Source of the DNA: Pantoea nemavictus
GTDB lineage: Bacteria; Pseudomonadota; Gammaproteobacteria; Enterobacterales; Enterobacteriaceae
Direction of reading: 5' to 3'
DNA length: 64,000 nt
Assembly (NCBI RefSeq): GCF_037479095.1
Contig: NZ_JBBGZW010000002.1
Coordinates: forward strand, 1 to 64,000
Shown: one piece after another, positions 45,995-56,346 of the stretch
Layout of the letters: the number at the start of each line of letters is the position of its first letter
How positions within the stretch are numbered: the first letter of the stretch is position 1
Position numbers and translations under genes: made by a program
Notes under the pieces: generated by a model
What the model was told of the DNA's origin: nothing
Seen by the model: the letters and a program-made list of their open reading frames with translations, nothing else
The model's database searches: none

Positions 45995-48900
45995 TTAATC
46001 TCCACGCAACACCGACAACAATGTCTCGGTATTCATTTTCCCCACGCTATCACTGCCTTCCAGTAAGTCGGCTGCCAGCTGACGTTTACGGTTATGCAGG
46101 CCAACAATCTGTTCCTCAATCGTGCCTTCCATTACCAGCCGATAGACAGTCACAGGTCGATCCTGACCGATACGATGGGCGCGATCGCTGGCCTGATCTT
46201 CTACCGCAGGATTCCACCACGGATCGAGATGAATAACGTAATCTGCCGCGGTTAAATTAAGTCCGGTACCACCGGCTTTCAAACTGATGAGGAACAGATC
46301 GCCCGTACCCGCCTGAAAATCATTTACACGCTTTTTCCGCTCAGCCGGAGGCGTTGAACCATCCAGATATTGATAAGCGATATTCTGTTCATCGAGTGCT
46401 GCGCGCAGCAGGGCAAGATGGTCAACAAACTGACTAAACACCAAAGCTTTGTGGTGGTTTTCGCGTAATTCATTAACGATTTCAAGGCAGGCTTTGAGCT
46501 TGCTACTCTCCAGCGAAACGTCGTGCAGAACCAGTGAAGGGTTGCAGCAGAATCTACGCAGGCGCGTGATCTCCGCCAGCACCTGAATGGTACTGAGTTC
46601 TTTGCTCTCTTGCAGGTTCTCGATGGCCTGCTGGCGCAGCGCCTCGTACCAATGTTTTTCACTCTCGCTCAGGGGAATTTGATGAAGAACATCTGTGCGC
46701 GGCGGAAGCTCGTCAAGCACCTGAGCTTTGGTTCTGCGCAGGACAAACGGCTTGATCAGTTGCTTCAACGTCGAAGCGGCGAGCTTGCTGCCATGCTCGA
46801 TCGGCACTGTGAATTTTTGGCTAAAGGATTTTTGATCGCCCAGCAAACGCGGATTAATGAAACGGAACAAACTCCACAGCTCACCAAGATGGTTTTCAAT
46901 CGGCGTGCCGCTGAGCGCTAAGCGAAAATCGGCCTTCAATGCCATCACTGCTTTTGCGCGTTGGGTCTGCGCATTTTTGATCGCCTGAGCTTCGTCCAAT
47001 ACCACGCTGTGCCATTGCGTAGCGGCAAAGCGTTCAGCTTCCTGCAGCAGCATGCCGTAACTGACAACCACGACATCAAATTCGCCGATATCAGAGATAT
47101 CACGGCGATAGCGAAAATCGCGCATCTGCAACGTTGGCGCAAATTTAGCGCTTTCGCTCAGCCAGTTGTAGGTCACGGATGTGGGGGCGATAACCAGTTG
47201 TGGGCCATGCGGAGCACGTTCCAGCAGCAGCGCTAACGTCTGCAAGGTTTTCCCCAGTCCCATATCATCCGCCAGGCAGGCGCCCACACCCCAATGCGCC
47301 AGACGTGAAAGCCAATAGAATCCTTCCAGCTGATAATCGCGTAATTCGGCTTTGAGCGTGCTCGGTAGGCCAGGCAGATGTTCCTCTCTGGCCTTCAATT
47401 CATGCAACTGCTGCTGCCAATCGCTATCGCCACGCAAATCGCCGACTTCTTCAGCGAGCGTTTTGATAAACGGCAGGGTTAATGTATTAACCGTCAGCGC
47501 TTTATTGTCTTTTACCGCCATCAGCATTAACTGTTGCAAACGTTGGCGCAGCTGATGATCCAGTGCCAGCCACTCTTGATCGCCAAGGCGAATAAAGCGT
47601 CCCTCGCTCTCCTCAACCAGTTTCAACAGTTCACGCAGTTTTAGCACTTTACCGTCATCCAGCTTCAACTCGCCGGATAATGCGAACCATTCTCCCTGCC
47701 GCTTCACGTTAAGCGTTAACGCACGCATATCACGGCGGCCGGTAAAGCGCATCCGCTCACCTTCGGGCCAGACACATTCGAGTAAGTTGCTATCGACACT
47801 TCGCAATTGGCTCAGCATTTCCAGTGCATCCTGCGTCTGGTTAAATTGCCATTCCTGATTGTCCTGCTCCGTTTCCGTCAATAGGGGGCAGGCTTGCAAA
47901 ATTTGCTGCATGCTGGCCTCTTCGCGTATCAAATCGCGTCGGGTCTGCACCGCTTGCTTGTCTTGCTTACCATGCACAATCTCATTGCCACGACCTACCG
48001 GCAGCCAGCTGCCGTTGACGAGAGGGCGAACCAGCAGTTGCAAGCGTAAACCTTCGCCCAGCGGCAATAGCTGCGCATAAATTTTTTCATCTGCCTCGAC
48101 GTGTGGAATGTGGGCAGTGAACTCAGGCAGATCGGCCTGAATAGGCAGCAGTGGCGCAACGGCGGTAATCGAACGCAAAACTTTGTCGCGCGCGGTTGCG
48201 GGAATTCGCAGTTCTTCGCCGAGTACCGCGGCAATTTTTCTGTGTGCTTCGTTCACCACATAGGCGACTAATCGGGTCGGCGTTTCATTAACGATCACGA
48301 CCTGATCGCGGCTGTCGAAAGTCGGGTTGAGCTTAAGGCAAAGTTGGCCGTGCTTTTCGCTGATCGAGAGCTGGATTTGTCCTGACTCAACATCAATGCG
48401 GACATCCGGCGCATCTTGCCAGAAAACAGCGGGATGTCCGGCCAGCAGCGGCAGCGCTTTGTTGGCGTCAACTTCATATCTATCCGAACCGTAATAGTTG
48501 TAGTGCGAAGTGATATGTTTGGCGACCTGGCGATCCTGCGCCACCAGCCACGGCAGCTTATCGGATTCGTGGCGCAGGCGTTTTAACGCGATGGAGCGTC
48601 CCTTGCTCCAGCCTTGCTGATTCCGTTTCTGTTCCACGGGAATCATCTCAATCCCATAGCCGTTATGCGACAAGAGCCAGGCGAGGCGTGACGTGCTTTC
48701 GCTACTCTTTGGCGACAGTTGCGCCAGTGCTTCCAGCGCGTATTCCCATGTCTCTTTGCGCTGCCAAAGTTGGCTAATCGCCTGACGCTGGCGGGGTTTT
48801 TCAGGCGCAGGTTCAGCGAACTGATGCTGTAAAAGGGTACGCATTTCGAATGCGGGAAGCGTATAACCCCGTTCTTCCAGTTGTTTCGCAAATTCCAGCA

Positions 48901-50002
48901 GGCGCGAACGCTGTTGCTCGGGATGCTGCATATCGCCAAGCCAGTACAGAATCAGGGCCTGAAACATGCCGGCTAAGCCGATGAGCGGCTTATCGATGTA
49001 CTCAAAACTGCGCTGTTTAGGCGTGATACCAAATCGCTTAGTGATTAATCCTTCAAATAACCACCAGGCAATATTGTCATTTTTGCTCTGTTCTGTGAGT
49101 TCAAGTAATTCGGCCGGCTGTTGCGGTTCAGTACGGGAAAACAGGGTGATGGCAGCTAATATCGCCAATTCCGGCGGCAGCTGCAGTTTGCGTTTGCCGG
49201 TAAGCTTCCGCAGCTGTTTTACCAGTAGCTGCCAGGCTTGCATCGCTGACTGAGGTTCTCCCTGATACAAAGCCAACCAGCACTGAGCTGCATAAGATAA
49301 TTCGGTTTTCAGGAAGTCACGATCGTCGCGCCACAGTGCCTCAAGCGCTAAGGCGTCGATCAACATCCCAGGAACGTTTGGTAACGCTGCGGCGAAGTTG
49401 CGTGTGAACTGCCAGAGTTGCGGGCTGACCTTGAATTGCTCGCTGGCATCACTGAGCGCGATGGAAAGCAGCAGGATTTGCACATCGTGATGCAGCAGGG
49501 AAAAAGCCTCTCTTCCCGCCTCATCCGCAATCAGTTTAATGGCAGGGTGATCGTCCAGTTGGAAATTTCCGTAATAGCGCCAACGGATAGTCTGCTCGGT
49601 GAGCTGATCCATCATTCCCGCCAGTGCAGACATCCACATAAGTGTCTTATGAATATCGACGACTTTGGTGCGATAGGTACTGCAATGATCAAGAACGGCG
49701 TGTAAGACTTCGGGATGGCGTAACAGCTGCAAAACAACCTTATTTTCGTGGTTTTTTGTGAGTTGCCAGCGTTGTTCCACCAGGGCAATCCAACCCGCTT
49801 GTTGAAACTCCTCCAGTAAGGCATCTAACTCGGGATGGTTGATACGACAGGGTTTGCTGTCAAAAGCGTTTAACGCCGCCATGATCGCCGTTTTCGATAA
49901 GGGCGCCATCACCGCCAGCAGATTAAGCAGCATGCTCTGATGAAAAGAAAAAGAGGCGAACGTATCGGCTAAATCATGATGAGCGCTATTCACTGAAGTC
50001 AT
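45995..50002 (-). CDS. Large SNF2-family helicase/ATPase
   Basis: A 1335-residue protein. The C-terminal 500 residues are a complete SNF2 motor: Walker A LADDMGLGKTLQT near residue 912, DEAQ box VVLDEAQAIKN near 1000, SGTPIENHLGELWSLF, and the C-lobe motifs DPWWNPAVEDQASDRAHRIG and RLVMEGTIEEQIV. The first 850 residues have no domain I can name; the early part looks all-helical. ATG 50002 follows GGAAAG; a TTG five codons upstream is less likely. RapA, the usual bacterial relative, is shorter (968) and differently built. Roles in nucleoprotein remodelling or phage defence are possible. It stands alone. Confidence 0.78.
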   Translation of the reverse strand: MTSVNSAHHDLADTFASFSFHQSMLLNLLAVMAPLSKTAIMAALNAFDSKPCRINHPELDALLEEFQQAGWIALVEQRWQLTKNHENKVVLQLLRHPEVLHAVLDHCSTYRTKVVDIHKTLMWMSALAGMMDQLTEQTIRWRYYGNFQLDDHPAIKLIADEAGREAFSLLHHDVQILLLSIALSDASEQFKVSPQLWQFTRNFAAALPNVPGMLIDALALEALWRDDRDFLKTELSYAAQCWLALYQGEPQSAMQAWQLLVKQLRKLTGKRKLQLPPELAILAAITLFSRTEPQQPAELLELTEQSKNDNIAWWLFEGLITKRFGITPKQRSFEYIDKPLIGLAGMFQALILYWLGDMQHPEQQRSRLLEFAKQLEERGYTLPAFEMRTLLQHQFAEPAPEKPRQRQAISQLWQRKETWEYALEALAQLSPKSSESTSRLAWLLSHNGYGIEMIPVEQKRNQQGWSKGRSIALKRLRHESDKLPWLVAQDRQVAKHITSHYNYYGSDRYEVDANKALPLLAGHPAVFWQDAPDVRIDVESGQIQLSISEKHGQLCLKLNPTFDSRDQVVIVNETPTRLVAYVVNEAHRKIAAVLGEELRIPATARDKVLRSITAVAPLLPIQADLPEFTAHIPHVEADEKIYAQLLPLGEGLRLQLLVRPLVNGSWLPVGRGNEIVHGKQDKQAVQTRRDLIREEASMQQILQACPLLTETEQDNQEWQFNQTQDALEMLSQLRSVDSNLLECVWPEGERMRFTGRRDMRALTLNVKRQGEWFALSGELKLDDGKVLKLRELLKLVEESEGRFIRLGDQEWLALDHQLRQRLQQLMLMAVKDNKALTVNTLTLPFIKTLAEEVGDLRGDSDWQQQLHELKAREEHLPGLPSTLKAELRDYQLEGFYWLSRLAHWGVGACLADDMGLGKTLQTLALLLERAPHGPQLVIAPTSVTYNWLSESAKFAPTLQMRDFRYRRDISDIGEFDVVVVSYGMLLQEAERFAATQWHSVVLDEAQAIKNAQTQRAKAVMALKADFRLALSGTPIENHLGELWSLFRFINPRLLGDQKSFSQKFTVPIEHGSKLAASTLKQLIKPFVLRRTKAQVLDELPPRTDVLHQIPLSESEKHWYEALRQQAIENLQESKELSTIQVLAEITRLRRFCCNPSLVLHDVSLESSKLKACLEIVNELRENHHKALVFSQFVDHLALLRAALDEQNIAYQYLDGSTPPAERKKRVNDFQAGTGDLFLISLKAGGTGLNLTAADYVIHLDPWWNPAVEDQASDRAHRIGQDRPVTVYRLVMEGTIEEQIVGLHNRKRQLAADLLEGSDSVGKMNTETLLSVLRGD

Positions 50003-50117
50003 ATCACTTTCCGTCAATCACTGTGCAAAGTTACTTTTGCAGACATGGTAACGGCTAAGACATAGCATAGCCAGACGGCGTAATAACTGATTGATTTTGG
50101 TAGGTATGAAGAGAAGA

Positions 50118-50142
50118 GCAGGGTAACAGAGCGTTACCCTGC
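50118..50142 (-). terminator. Terminator of the second bet operon
   Basis: GCAGGGTAAC-N5-GTTACCCTGC is a 10-bp perfect stem just after the betA stop; read leftwards it is followed by TCTTCTCTTC. Confidence 0.7.
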
Positions 50143-50153
50143 GAACGGCGTGG

Positions 50154-51833
50154 TTATCCGCGCATAGGTTCAGCGCGCACCGGTTTATCGCCGGCGACAA
50201 AGTAATCCGCTTCGCTGCGCGGCAGCGGTTGGCGACCACGAATGTTATCCGCGATTTTTTCACCAATCATGATGGTGGTTGCGTTGAGATTGCCGGTAAT
50301 GATCAACGGCATAATCGAGGCATCCACCACGCGCAGGGCTTCCAGTCCGTGCACGCGACCTTCACCATCTACCACTGCCATTTCGTCGGTACCCATTTTA
50401 CAGGTGCCGCACGGGTGATAAGCGGTCTCGCCGTGGTTGCGCACAAATTCATCCAACTGCTCATCGGTCTGGCAATCCAGGCCTGGGCTGATCTCTTTGC
50501 CACGATACTTATCCAGCGCCGGCTGATTAATGATTTGGCGCGTGATACGAATCGCATCGCGGAACTCATGCCAATCCTGCTCGTGCGACATGTAGTTGAA
50601 CAGAATCGCCGGATCGCGACGTGGGTCGCGTGATTTCAGGCGCACATGGCCGCGGCTTGGTGAGCGCATTGAGCCAACGTGGCATTGGAAACCGTGTGCT
50701 TCTACAGCATTCGAGCCGTTGTAGTTAATCGCGACTGGCAGGAAGTGATACTGAATATTCGGCCAGCTGAACTCTTCGCGGCTGCGGATAAAGCCGCCGC
50801 CTTCGAAGTGGTTGCTGGCGCCGACGCCGGTGCCGTTAAACAGCCACTCGGCACCGATTTTCGGCTGGTTCCACCATTTGAGTGCCGGATAGAGCGAAAC
50901 CGGCTCTTTGCACTCATATTGCAGGTACATTTCGAGGTGATCCTGCAAGTTTTCGCCCACGCCCGGTAAATCGTGCACCAGCGGGATATCGAACTGCTTC
51001 ATTAACTCAGCCGAACCGACACCGGAACGCTGCAGAATCTGTGGCGATGCAATCGCACCCGCGCACAGCAGCACTTCACGACGCGCCTGCACTTTATGTG
51101 AGGTATTGCTGGAACCCAGCAGATACTGCACGCCAATCGCACGTTTACCGTCAAACAGAATGCGGTCTGTGGTGGCATGGGTGATGATTTTCAGGTTCGG
51201 ACGCGTTTTCGCGGTATCGAGGTAACCGCGCGCGGTGCTGGAACGGCGACCTTTCGGCGTCACAAAGCGGTCCATTGGACCAAAACCTTCCTGTTGATAG
51301 CCATTAAGATCGTCCGTGCGCGGATAACCGGCCTGAACGCCCGCTTCAATCATCGCAGCAAACAGCGGATTGTTGCCGGGTTTGCAGGTAGTGATGCTTA
51401 CCGGGCCTTCGCCGCCATGATAATCGTTGGCACCGATATCGCGCGTTTCAGATTTGCGATAGTAGGGCAGGCAGTTGAGATAGCTCCAGCTCTCGAGGCC
51501 AGGTTCTTTCGCCCAGTTATCCAAATCCATCGCGTTACCGCGGATGTAGCACATGCCGTTGATAAGCGATGAGCCGCCCAAACCTTTGCCGCGTCCGCAC
51601 TCCATGCGGCGGTTGTTCATATACGGCTCAGGTTCCGTTTCGTATGCCCAGTTATAGCGTTTGCCCTGTAATGGGAAAGCCAGCGCCGCAGGCATTTGCG
51701 TGCGGAAATCGAAGCGGTAATCTGGGCCGCCCGCTTCTAAAAGCAGCACATTGACGCTGCTATCTTCGGTCAGTCTTGTCGCCAAAACGTTCCCTGCGGA
51801 TCCGGCTCCGATAATGATGTAATCAAATTCCAT
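50154..51833 (-). CDS. betA: Choline dehydrogenase, copy 2
   Basis: A 559-residue GMC flavoenzyme starting [15 protein letters not shown], as E. coli BetA does. It keeps the canonical HPCGTCKMG around the catalytic His, unlike copy 1. Other motifs ([39 protein letters not shown]) are intact. It oxidises choline to betaine aldehyde at the membrane. It is the last gene of a betI-betB-betA operon, 29 bases after betB. The closeness to E. coli BetA makes it the probable core copy. Confidence 0.92.
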   Translation of the reverse strand: MEFDYIIIGAGSAGNVLATRLTEDSSVNVLLLEAGGPDYRFDFRTQMPAALAFPLQGKRYNWAYETEPEPYMNNRRMECGRGKGLGGSSLINGMCYIRGNAMDLDNWAKEPGLESWSYLNCLPYYRKSETRDIGANDYHGGEGPVSITTCKPGNNPLFAAMIEAGVQAGYPRTDDLNGYQQEGFGPMDRFVTPKGRRSSTARGYLDTAKTRPNLKIITHATTDRILFDGKRAIGVQYLLGSSNTSHKVQARREVLLCAGAIASPQILQRSGVGSAELMKQFDIPLVHDLPGVGENLQDHLEMYLQYECKEPVSLYPALKWWNQPKIGAEWLFNGTGVGASNHFEGGGFIRSREEFSWPNIQYHFLPVAINYNGSNAVEAHGFQCHVGSMRSPSRGHVRLKSRDPRRDPAILFNYMSHEQDWHEFRDAIRITRQIINQPALDKYRGKEISPGLDCQTDEQLDEFVRNHGETAYHPCGTCKMGTDEMAVVDGEGRVHGLEALRVVDASIMPLIITGNLNATTIMIGEKIADNIRGRQPLPRSEADYFVAGDKPVRAEPMRG

Positions 51834-51862
51834 TAGTCGTTCCTCAGGTTAAAAAGCCAAAA

Positions 51863-53335
51863 TTAAAATACGGATTGAAAACGGGTCATTTCGAGCTGCA
51901 CTGATTTCACCTGGGTGTAATTTTGCAGCGTCATCAGGCCATTTTCGCGGCCAACGCCAGAGTGCTTATAGCCTCCGACTGGCATCTCAGCGGCCGATTC
52001 ACCCCAGGTATTGATCCAGCAGATACCGGCTTCAATCTGGTGAATCACGCGGTGCGCGCGGTTAAGATCCTGCGTCACGACACCAGCAGCCAGGCCGAAT
52101 TCAGTGGCGTTCGCGCGGCGAACCACCTCTTCTTCGCTTTCGTAGCTCAGAATTGACATCACCGGCCCGAAGATCTCTTCACGCACGATGGTCATCTCAT
52201 CGCGGCAGTCGGTGAACACGGTCGGTTCGACCCACGCACCCTTGTCGAATGCTGCGCCGCTCAGGCGTTTACCGCCGCACAGCAGACGCGCACCTTCGCT
52301 GATACCCGATTCGATAAAGCGCATCACGTTGTCGCGATGCGCGAAACTCACCAGCGGACCGAAGTTGGTGTCAGGATGATTCAGGTCACCCGCTTTGATG
52401 CGCGCCACGCGCTCGGCGATTTTTGCTTCAAATGCCGACTGCAGTTTGGCTGGGATGAAGACGCGGGTACCGTTAGTGCATACCTGGCCGGAGCTGTAGA
52501 AGTTGGCCATCATGGCAATATCTGCGGCGAGGTCGAGATCGGCATCATCAAAGATGATCAGCGGTGATTTACCGCCCAGTTCCATGGTGACATCTTTCAG
52601 CGTTGAGCCCGCGGCATTCGCCATCACTTTCTTACCGCTGGCCACGCCACCGGTGAAGGAGACCTTATCGATGCCCGGATGGTCGGTCAGCAGCTGGCCG
52701 GTCACCGCGCCGCGGCCGTTCACCACGTTAAACACGCCGTTCGGCACGCCCGCTTCGGTATAGATTTCTGCCAGTTTCAGCGCGGTCAGCGGCGTAACTT
52801 CGCTTGGTTTGAAGATCATCGCGTTACCGGCAGCTAGCGCGGGTGCCGATTTCCACAAGGCGATCTGAATCGGGTAGTTCCACGCGCCGATACCGGCCAC
52901 CACGCCCAGCGGCTCACGACGGGTATAGACGAAAGAGGTATCGCGCAGCGGGATTTGCTGGCCTTCCAGCGAAGGAATCAAGCCGGCGTAATACTCCAGC
53001 ACATCGGCACCGGTGACGATATCGACATATTGGGTTTCGCTCAGCGGTTTACCGGTGTCGAGGGTTTCCAGCGCGGCCAGTTCATCATTGCGCTCACGCA
53101 GAATATCAACCGCACGACGCAGAATGCGTGAACGTTCCATTGCGGTCATCGCCGCCCAGATTTTCTGGCCTTTTTTCGCCGCGGCGACAGCGCGATCAAC
53201 ATCCGCGCGCTCGGCTTCGTGAACCTCGGCCAGCACTTCGCCGTTTGCCGGGTTGATGGTCTGGAATGTGTTGCCAGCTGCAGCCGGAACGCGTGCGCCA
53301 TCGATATAAAGGTGTTGCTCGGTGAATCGGGACAT
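51863..53335 (-). CDS. betB: Betaine-aldehyde dehydrogenase, copy 2
   Basis: A 490-residue aldehyde dehydrogenase with catalytic Glu in MELGGKSPL and Cys in [32 protein letters not shown] and [18 protein letters not shown] are BetB-like. It completes the oxidation to glycine betaine. The start [13 protein letters not shown] has GAAGGAG upstream. Copy 1 has the same length, with many substitutions spread over the sequence. Confidence 0.92.
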   Translation of the reverse strand: MSRFTEQHLYIDGARVPAAAGNTFQTINPANGEVLAEVHEAERADVDRAVAAAKKGQKIWAAMTAMERSRILRRAVDILRERNDELAALETLDTGKPLSETQYVDIVTGADVLEYYAGLIPSLEGQQIPLRDTSFVYTRREPLGVVAGIGAWNYPIQIALWKSAPALAAGNAMIFKPSEVTPLTALKLAEIYTEAGVPNGVFNVVNGRGAVTGQLLTDHPGIDKVSFTGGVASGKKVMANAAGSTLKDVTMELGGKSPLIIFDDADLDLAADIAMMANFYSSGQVCTNGTRVFIPAKLQSAFEAKIAERVARIKAGDLNHPDTNFGPLVSFAHRDNVMRFIESGISEGARLLCGGKRLSGAAFDKGAWVEPTVFTDCRDEMTIVREEIFGPVMSILSYESEEEVVRRANATEFGLAAGVVTQDLNRAHRVIHQIEAGICWINTWGESAAEMPVGGYKHSGVGRENGLMTLQNYTQVKSVQLEMTRFQSVF

Positions 53336-53348
53336 GATTTCTCCTTCC

Positions 53349-53942
53349 TCAGTGATTCTGGTCAGCCAACTGCTGACGAATGAATTGGGTGGTAAGCCTT
53401 CTGGCGATGGCTAAATCGAACGGTTTGCCACTTAACGCGGCGCGCAGCCACAGGCCATCAATCAGCGAGGCGAGGCCATGTGCCGCCAGACGCGCCTGCT
53501 CACGGGGAATTGCGCGACGAAACTCGGCAGCCAGCGTGGAAAATAGTCGACGACTGCTGACACGTTCCAGGCGTCCGAGCTGTGGTTGATGCATGCTGCT
53601 GGCCCAAAAATCTAGCCAGGCTTTCATCGCGGCGCTGTGCACCTGCGAATCATCAAAGTTGCCTTCCACAATCGCCACCAGACGCGCTTCGGTGCTGGCA
53701 TCGGCCAGCGGCTTCAACCTTGCCGCGACCGCATCGCGCAGCTGACGCGTTACGTCGCGCATCGTCGCTTCCAGCAGACCGTTCTTGTCTTTGAAGTAGT
53801 GGCTGATGATGCCCGTCGATACGCCAGCACGGCGCGCAATCTGCGCAATGGTGGCGTCGTTGATCCCGACTTCGTTAATGGTGCTCAGGGTCGCATCAAT
53901 CAGTTGCCGACGACGAATCGGCTGCATTCCCACCTTTGGCAT
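53349..53942 (-). CDS. betI: BetI choline-responsive repressor, copy 2
   Basis: A 197-residue TetR repressor very similar to E. coli Bet[52 protein letters not shown] and [16 protein letters not shown]. The ATG at 53942 ([12 protein letters not shown]) is chosen as it matches the E. coli start and has GGAG upstream; a longer frame exists. It is transcribed first in betI-betB-betA, divergent from betT, over an operator at 53989-54009. Confidence 0.92.
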   Translation of the reverse strand: MPKVGMQPIRRRQLIDATLSTINEVGINDATIAQIARRAGVSTGIISHYFKDKNGLLEATMRDVTRQLRDAVAARLKPLADASTEARLVAIVEGNFDDSQVHSAAMKAWLDFWASSMHQPQLGRLERVSSRRLFSTLAAEFRRAIPREQARLAAHGLASLIDGLWLRAALSGKPFDLAIARRLTTQFIRQQLADQNH

Positions 53943-53988
53943 AAAACTCCAGCTCCACCGCAATGTAAGGACACTATTAAAACTTTTT

Positions 53989-54009
53989 TTGATTGCACGT
54001 TCAATATAA
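53989..54009. promoter_or_regulatory. BetI operator, locus 2
   Basis: TTGATTGCACGTTCAATATA is an imperfect palindrome (ATTG-CACGTT-CAAT) between divergent betI and betT. It shares ACGTTCAAT with the perfect palindrome of locus 1 and resembles the BetI site known from E. coli. Confidence 0.75.
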
Positions 54010-54081
54010 AAAAGAAATTTGTTAGGATGCTGTGCTTCGTTTGTTACAAAAACGGAGCGGTGAGTTGAAAGGAACTCAGCA

Positions 54082-54147
54082 GGTGTGCATTAACGCGCAC
54101 CCTACGAAAACCGCACTTTCCCGCGTAAGATCGCCATCAATGGCGAC
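54082..54147. repeat. Two dispersed palindromes in the betI-betT interval
   Basis: GGTGTGCATTAACGCGCACC + CTAC (54082-54105) and TCGCCATCAATGGCGA (54131-54146) are copies of the two palindromes found at 17131-17184, here in the reverse order. They lie between the betI operator and betT, inside what must be the betT upstream region. Confidence 0.65.
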
Positions 54148-54198
54148 TAAAACGGGCTTTATTGGCATGAATTACAGGAAATTAACCAGAGGTAATCG

Positions 54199-56229
54199 AT
54201 GATTAATCCACCTGCCAGTGAAAAAGACAGAATCAATCCTGTGGTGTTCTTCACCTCCGCCGGACTGATTCTGACATTTTCACTTGTCACGATTTTTTAC
54301 AGCGAATTAGCTGCCAGCTGGATCCAGACCACCGTGAATTGGGTCACCTCCACGTTTGGCTGGTACTACATGCTCGCTGCCACGGTATACATCGTGTTCG
54401 TGGTCTATATGGCGTGCTCACGCTATGGGGCGATCAAGCTCGGACCGGAGCAATCCAAACCTGAATTCAGCCTGCTGAGCTGGTCAGCAATGCTGTTTGC
54501 CGCCGGCATCGGTATTGACCTGATGTTCTTCTCGGTTGCCGAACCGGTAACGCAGTACATGCAGCCGCCGGAAGGGGCCGGGCAGACCATGGAAGCCGCG
54601 CGTCAGGCGATGGTGTGGACGCTGTTCCACTATGGCGTTACTGGCTGGTCGATGTATGCGTTGATGGGTATTGCGCTCGGCTACTTTAGCTATCGTTACA
54701 ACCTGCCGCTCACCATCCGCTCGGCGCTCTACCCCATTTTCGGCAAACGCATTAATGGCCCGATTGGCCATACCGTGGATATCGCCGCGGTTATCGGTAC
54801 CATTTTTGGTATCGCGACCACGTTAGGGATTGGTGTGGTGCAGCTGAACTACGGCCTCAACGTGCTGTTTGATATCCCCGAAGGATTCACTGCCCAGGCG
54901 GCATTGATTGTGCTGTCGGTGATTATCGCCACCATTTCAGTGACCTCCGGTGTCGATAAAGGCATTCGTATTCTGTCGGAACTCAACGTCGCACTGGCGC
55001 TGGGCTTGATCCTGTTCGTGCTGTTTATGGGCAAAACGGATTTCCTGCTCAACGCGCTGGTGCTGAACGTCGGCGACTACGTCAATCGCTTTATGGGCAT
55101 GACGCTCAACACCTTTGCTTTTGATCAACCGAAAGAGTGGATGAACAGCTGGACTCTGTTCTTCTGGGCCTGGTGGGTGGCATGGTCACCGTTTGTCGGT
55201 CTGTTCCTCGCGCGTATTTCGCGCGGCCGTACCATTCGTGAGTTCGTATTGGGCACGCTGATTATTCCGTTCACCTTTACGCTGCTGTGGCTGTCGGTGT
55301 TTGGTAACGCGGCGCTGTATGAAATTATTCACGGCGATGCGGGCTTTGCGCAGGAAGTGATGGCGCATGCTGAGCGTGGTTTTTACAGCCTGCTGGCGCA
55401 GTATCCGGCGTTTAAACTCAGTGCTTCGGTTGCCACCATCACCGGTATGTTGTTCTACGTGACCTCGGCGGATTCGGGCTCGCTGGTGCTGGGTAACTTC
55501 ACTTCGAAGCTGAAAGACATCAATAGCGATGCGCCAAACTGGCTGCGTATCTTCTGGTCGATAGCGATTGGTGTGCTGACCATGGGCATGCTGATGACCA
55601 ACGGCATTTCTGCCTTGCAGAACGCCACGGTAATCATGGGCTTACCGTTCAGCTTCGTGATCTTCTTTGTGATGGCCGGCTTGTATAAATCGCTCAAGGT
55701 CGAAGATCATCGTCGCGCCAGCGCCAGCCGCGATACTGCGCCTTACATTCCGGCGAGTAACGATCGTCTGAGCTGGAAGAAGCGCCTGTCGCGCCTGATG
55801 AACTATCCGGGTACGCGCTATACGCAGAAAATGATGGAAGAGGTGCTGTTCCCGGCGATGCAGGATGTGGCGAAAGAGCTGGAACTGCGCGGCGGACGTG
55901 TTTCGCTGGAGCGCGTTGAACCCGATGAAGCGCAGCCGCTGGGCCACCTTGATCTGCGCGTGCTGCTGGGTGAAGAGCAGGACTTCGTCTATCAGATCTG
56001 GCCTCAGCAGTATTCGGTCCCGGGCTTTACCTACCGCGCTCGCAGCGGTAAATCGACCTACTACCGTCTCGAAACGTTCCTGCTGGAAGGCAGCCAGGGC
56101 AATGATTTGATGGATTACAACAAAGAGCAGGTGATCATCGATATTCTCGATCAGTACGAACGTCACCTGAACTTTATCCATCTGCATCGCGAAGCGCCGG
56201 GCAGCAGCATGACCTTCCCGGACGTGTAA
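54199..56229 (+). CDS. betT: BCCT choline transporter, full-length BetT
   Basis: A 676-residue proton-coupled choline importer, the same length as E. coli BetT (677). Twelve helices include FGWYYMLAATVYIVFVVYMA and the BCCT signature WTLFFWAWWVAWSPFVGLFLARISRGRTIRE. A cytoplasmic domain of about 160 residues follows (LELRGGRVSLERVEPDEA, QDFVYQIWPQQYSVPGFTYR), the part that senses osmotic conditions in the family. AGAGGT lies six or seven bases before ATG 54199. Divergent from betIBA and repressed by BetI until choline is present. Confidence 0.92.
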   Translation: MINPPASEKDRINPVVFFTSAGLILTFSLVTIFYSELAASWIQTTVNWVTSTFGWYYMLAATVYIVFVVYMACSRYGAIKLGPEQSKPEFSLLSWSAMLFAAGIGIDLMFFSVAEPVTQYMQPPEGAGQTMEAARQAMVWTLFHYGVTGWSMYALMGIALGYFSYRYNLPLTIRSALYPIFGKRINGPIGHTVDIAAVIGTIFGIATTLGIGVVQLNYGLNVLFDIPEGFTAQAALIVLSVIIATISVTSGVDKGIRILSELNVALALGLILFVLFMGKTDFLLNALVLNVGDYVNRFMGMTLNTFAFDQPKEWMNSWTLFFWAWWVAWSPFVGLFLARISRGRTIREFVLGTLIIPFTFTLLWLSVFGNAALYEIIHGDAGFAQEVMAHAERGFYSLLAQYPAFKLSASVATITGMLFYVTSADSGSLVLGNFTSKLKDINSDAPNWLRIFWSIAIGVLTMGMLMTNGISALQNATVIMGLPFSFVIFFVMAGLYKSLKVEDHRRASASRDTAPYIPASNDRLSWKKRLSRLMNYPGTRYTQKMMEEVLFPAMQDVAKELELRGGRVSLERVEPDEAQPLGHLDLRVLLGEEQDFVYQIWPQQYSVPGFTYRARSGKSTYYRLETFLLEGSQGNDLMDYNKEQVIIDILDQYERHLNFIHLHREAPGSSMTFPDV

Positions 56230-56237
56230 CCTGTGGT

Positions 56238-56296
56238 GGTCGCCATAAATGGTGACCTACGCTTTGCGCCAGGTGCAGCTGCATCCTGCACCTGGC
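56238..56296. repeat. Dispersed palindrome plus hairpin after betT
   Basis: GGTCGCCATAAATGGTGACC + TAC (56238-56260) is one more copy of the dispersed repeat. It is followed by GCCAGGTGCAG-N7-CTGCACCTGGC (56268-56296), an 11-bp perfect stem that may terminate betT; no T-run follows. Confidence 0.6.
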
Positions 56297-56346
56297 ACAT
56301 TCCCCAATCACAGCTAAGCTTTCAAGCTGATTAAATGGGGGATAAA

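Noticed and set aside
45995..50002. SNF2 helicase as part of a DISARM-like or other multi-gene defence system
   Set aside because: No methyltransferase, nuclease, or other defence partner is next to it; neighbours are esterase and betaine genes.
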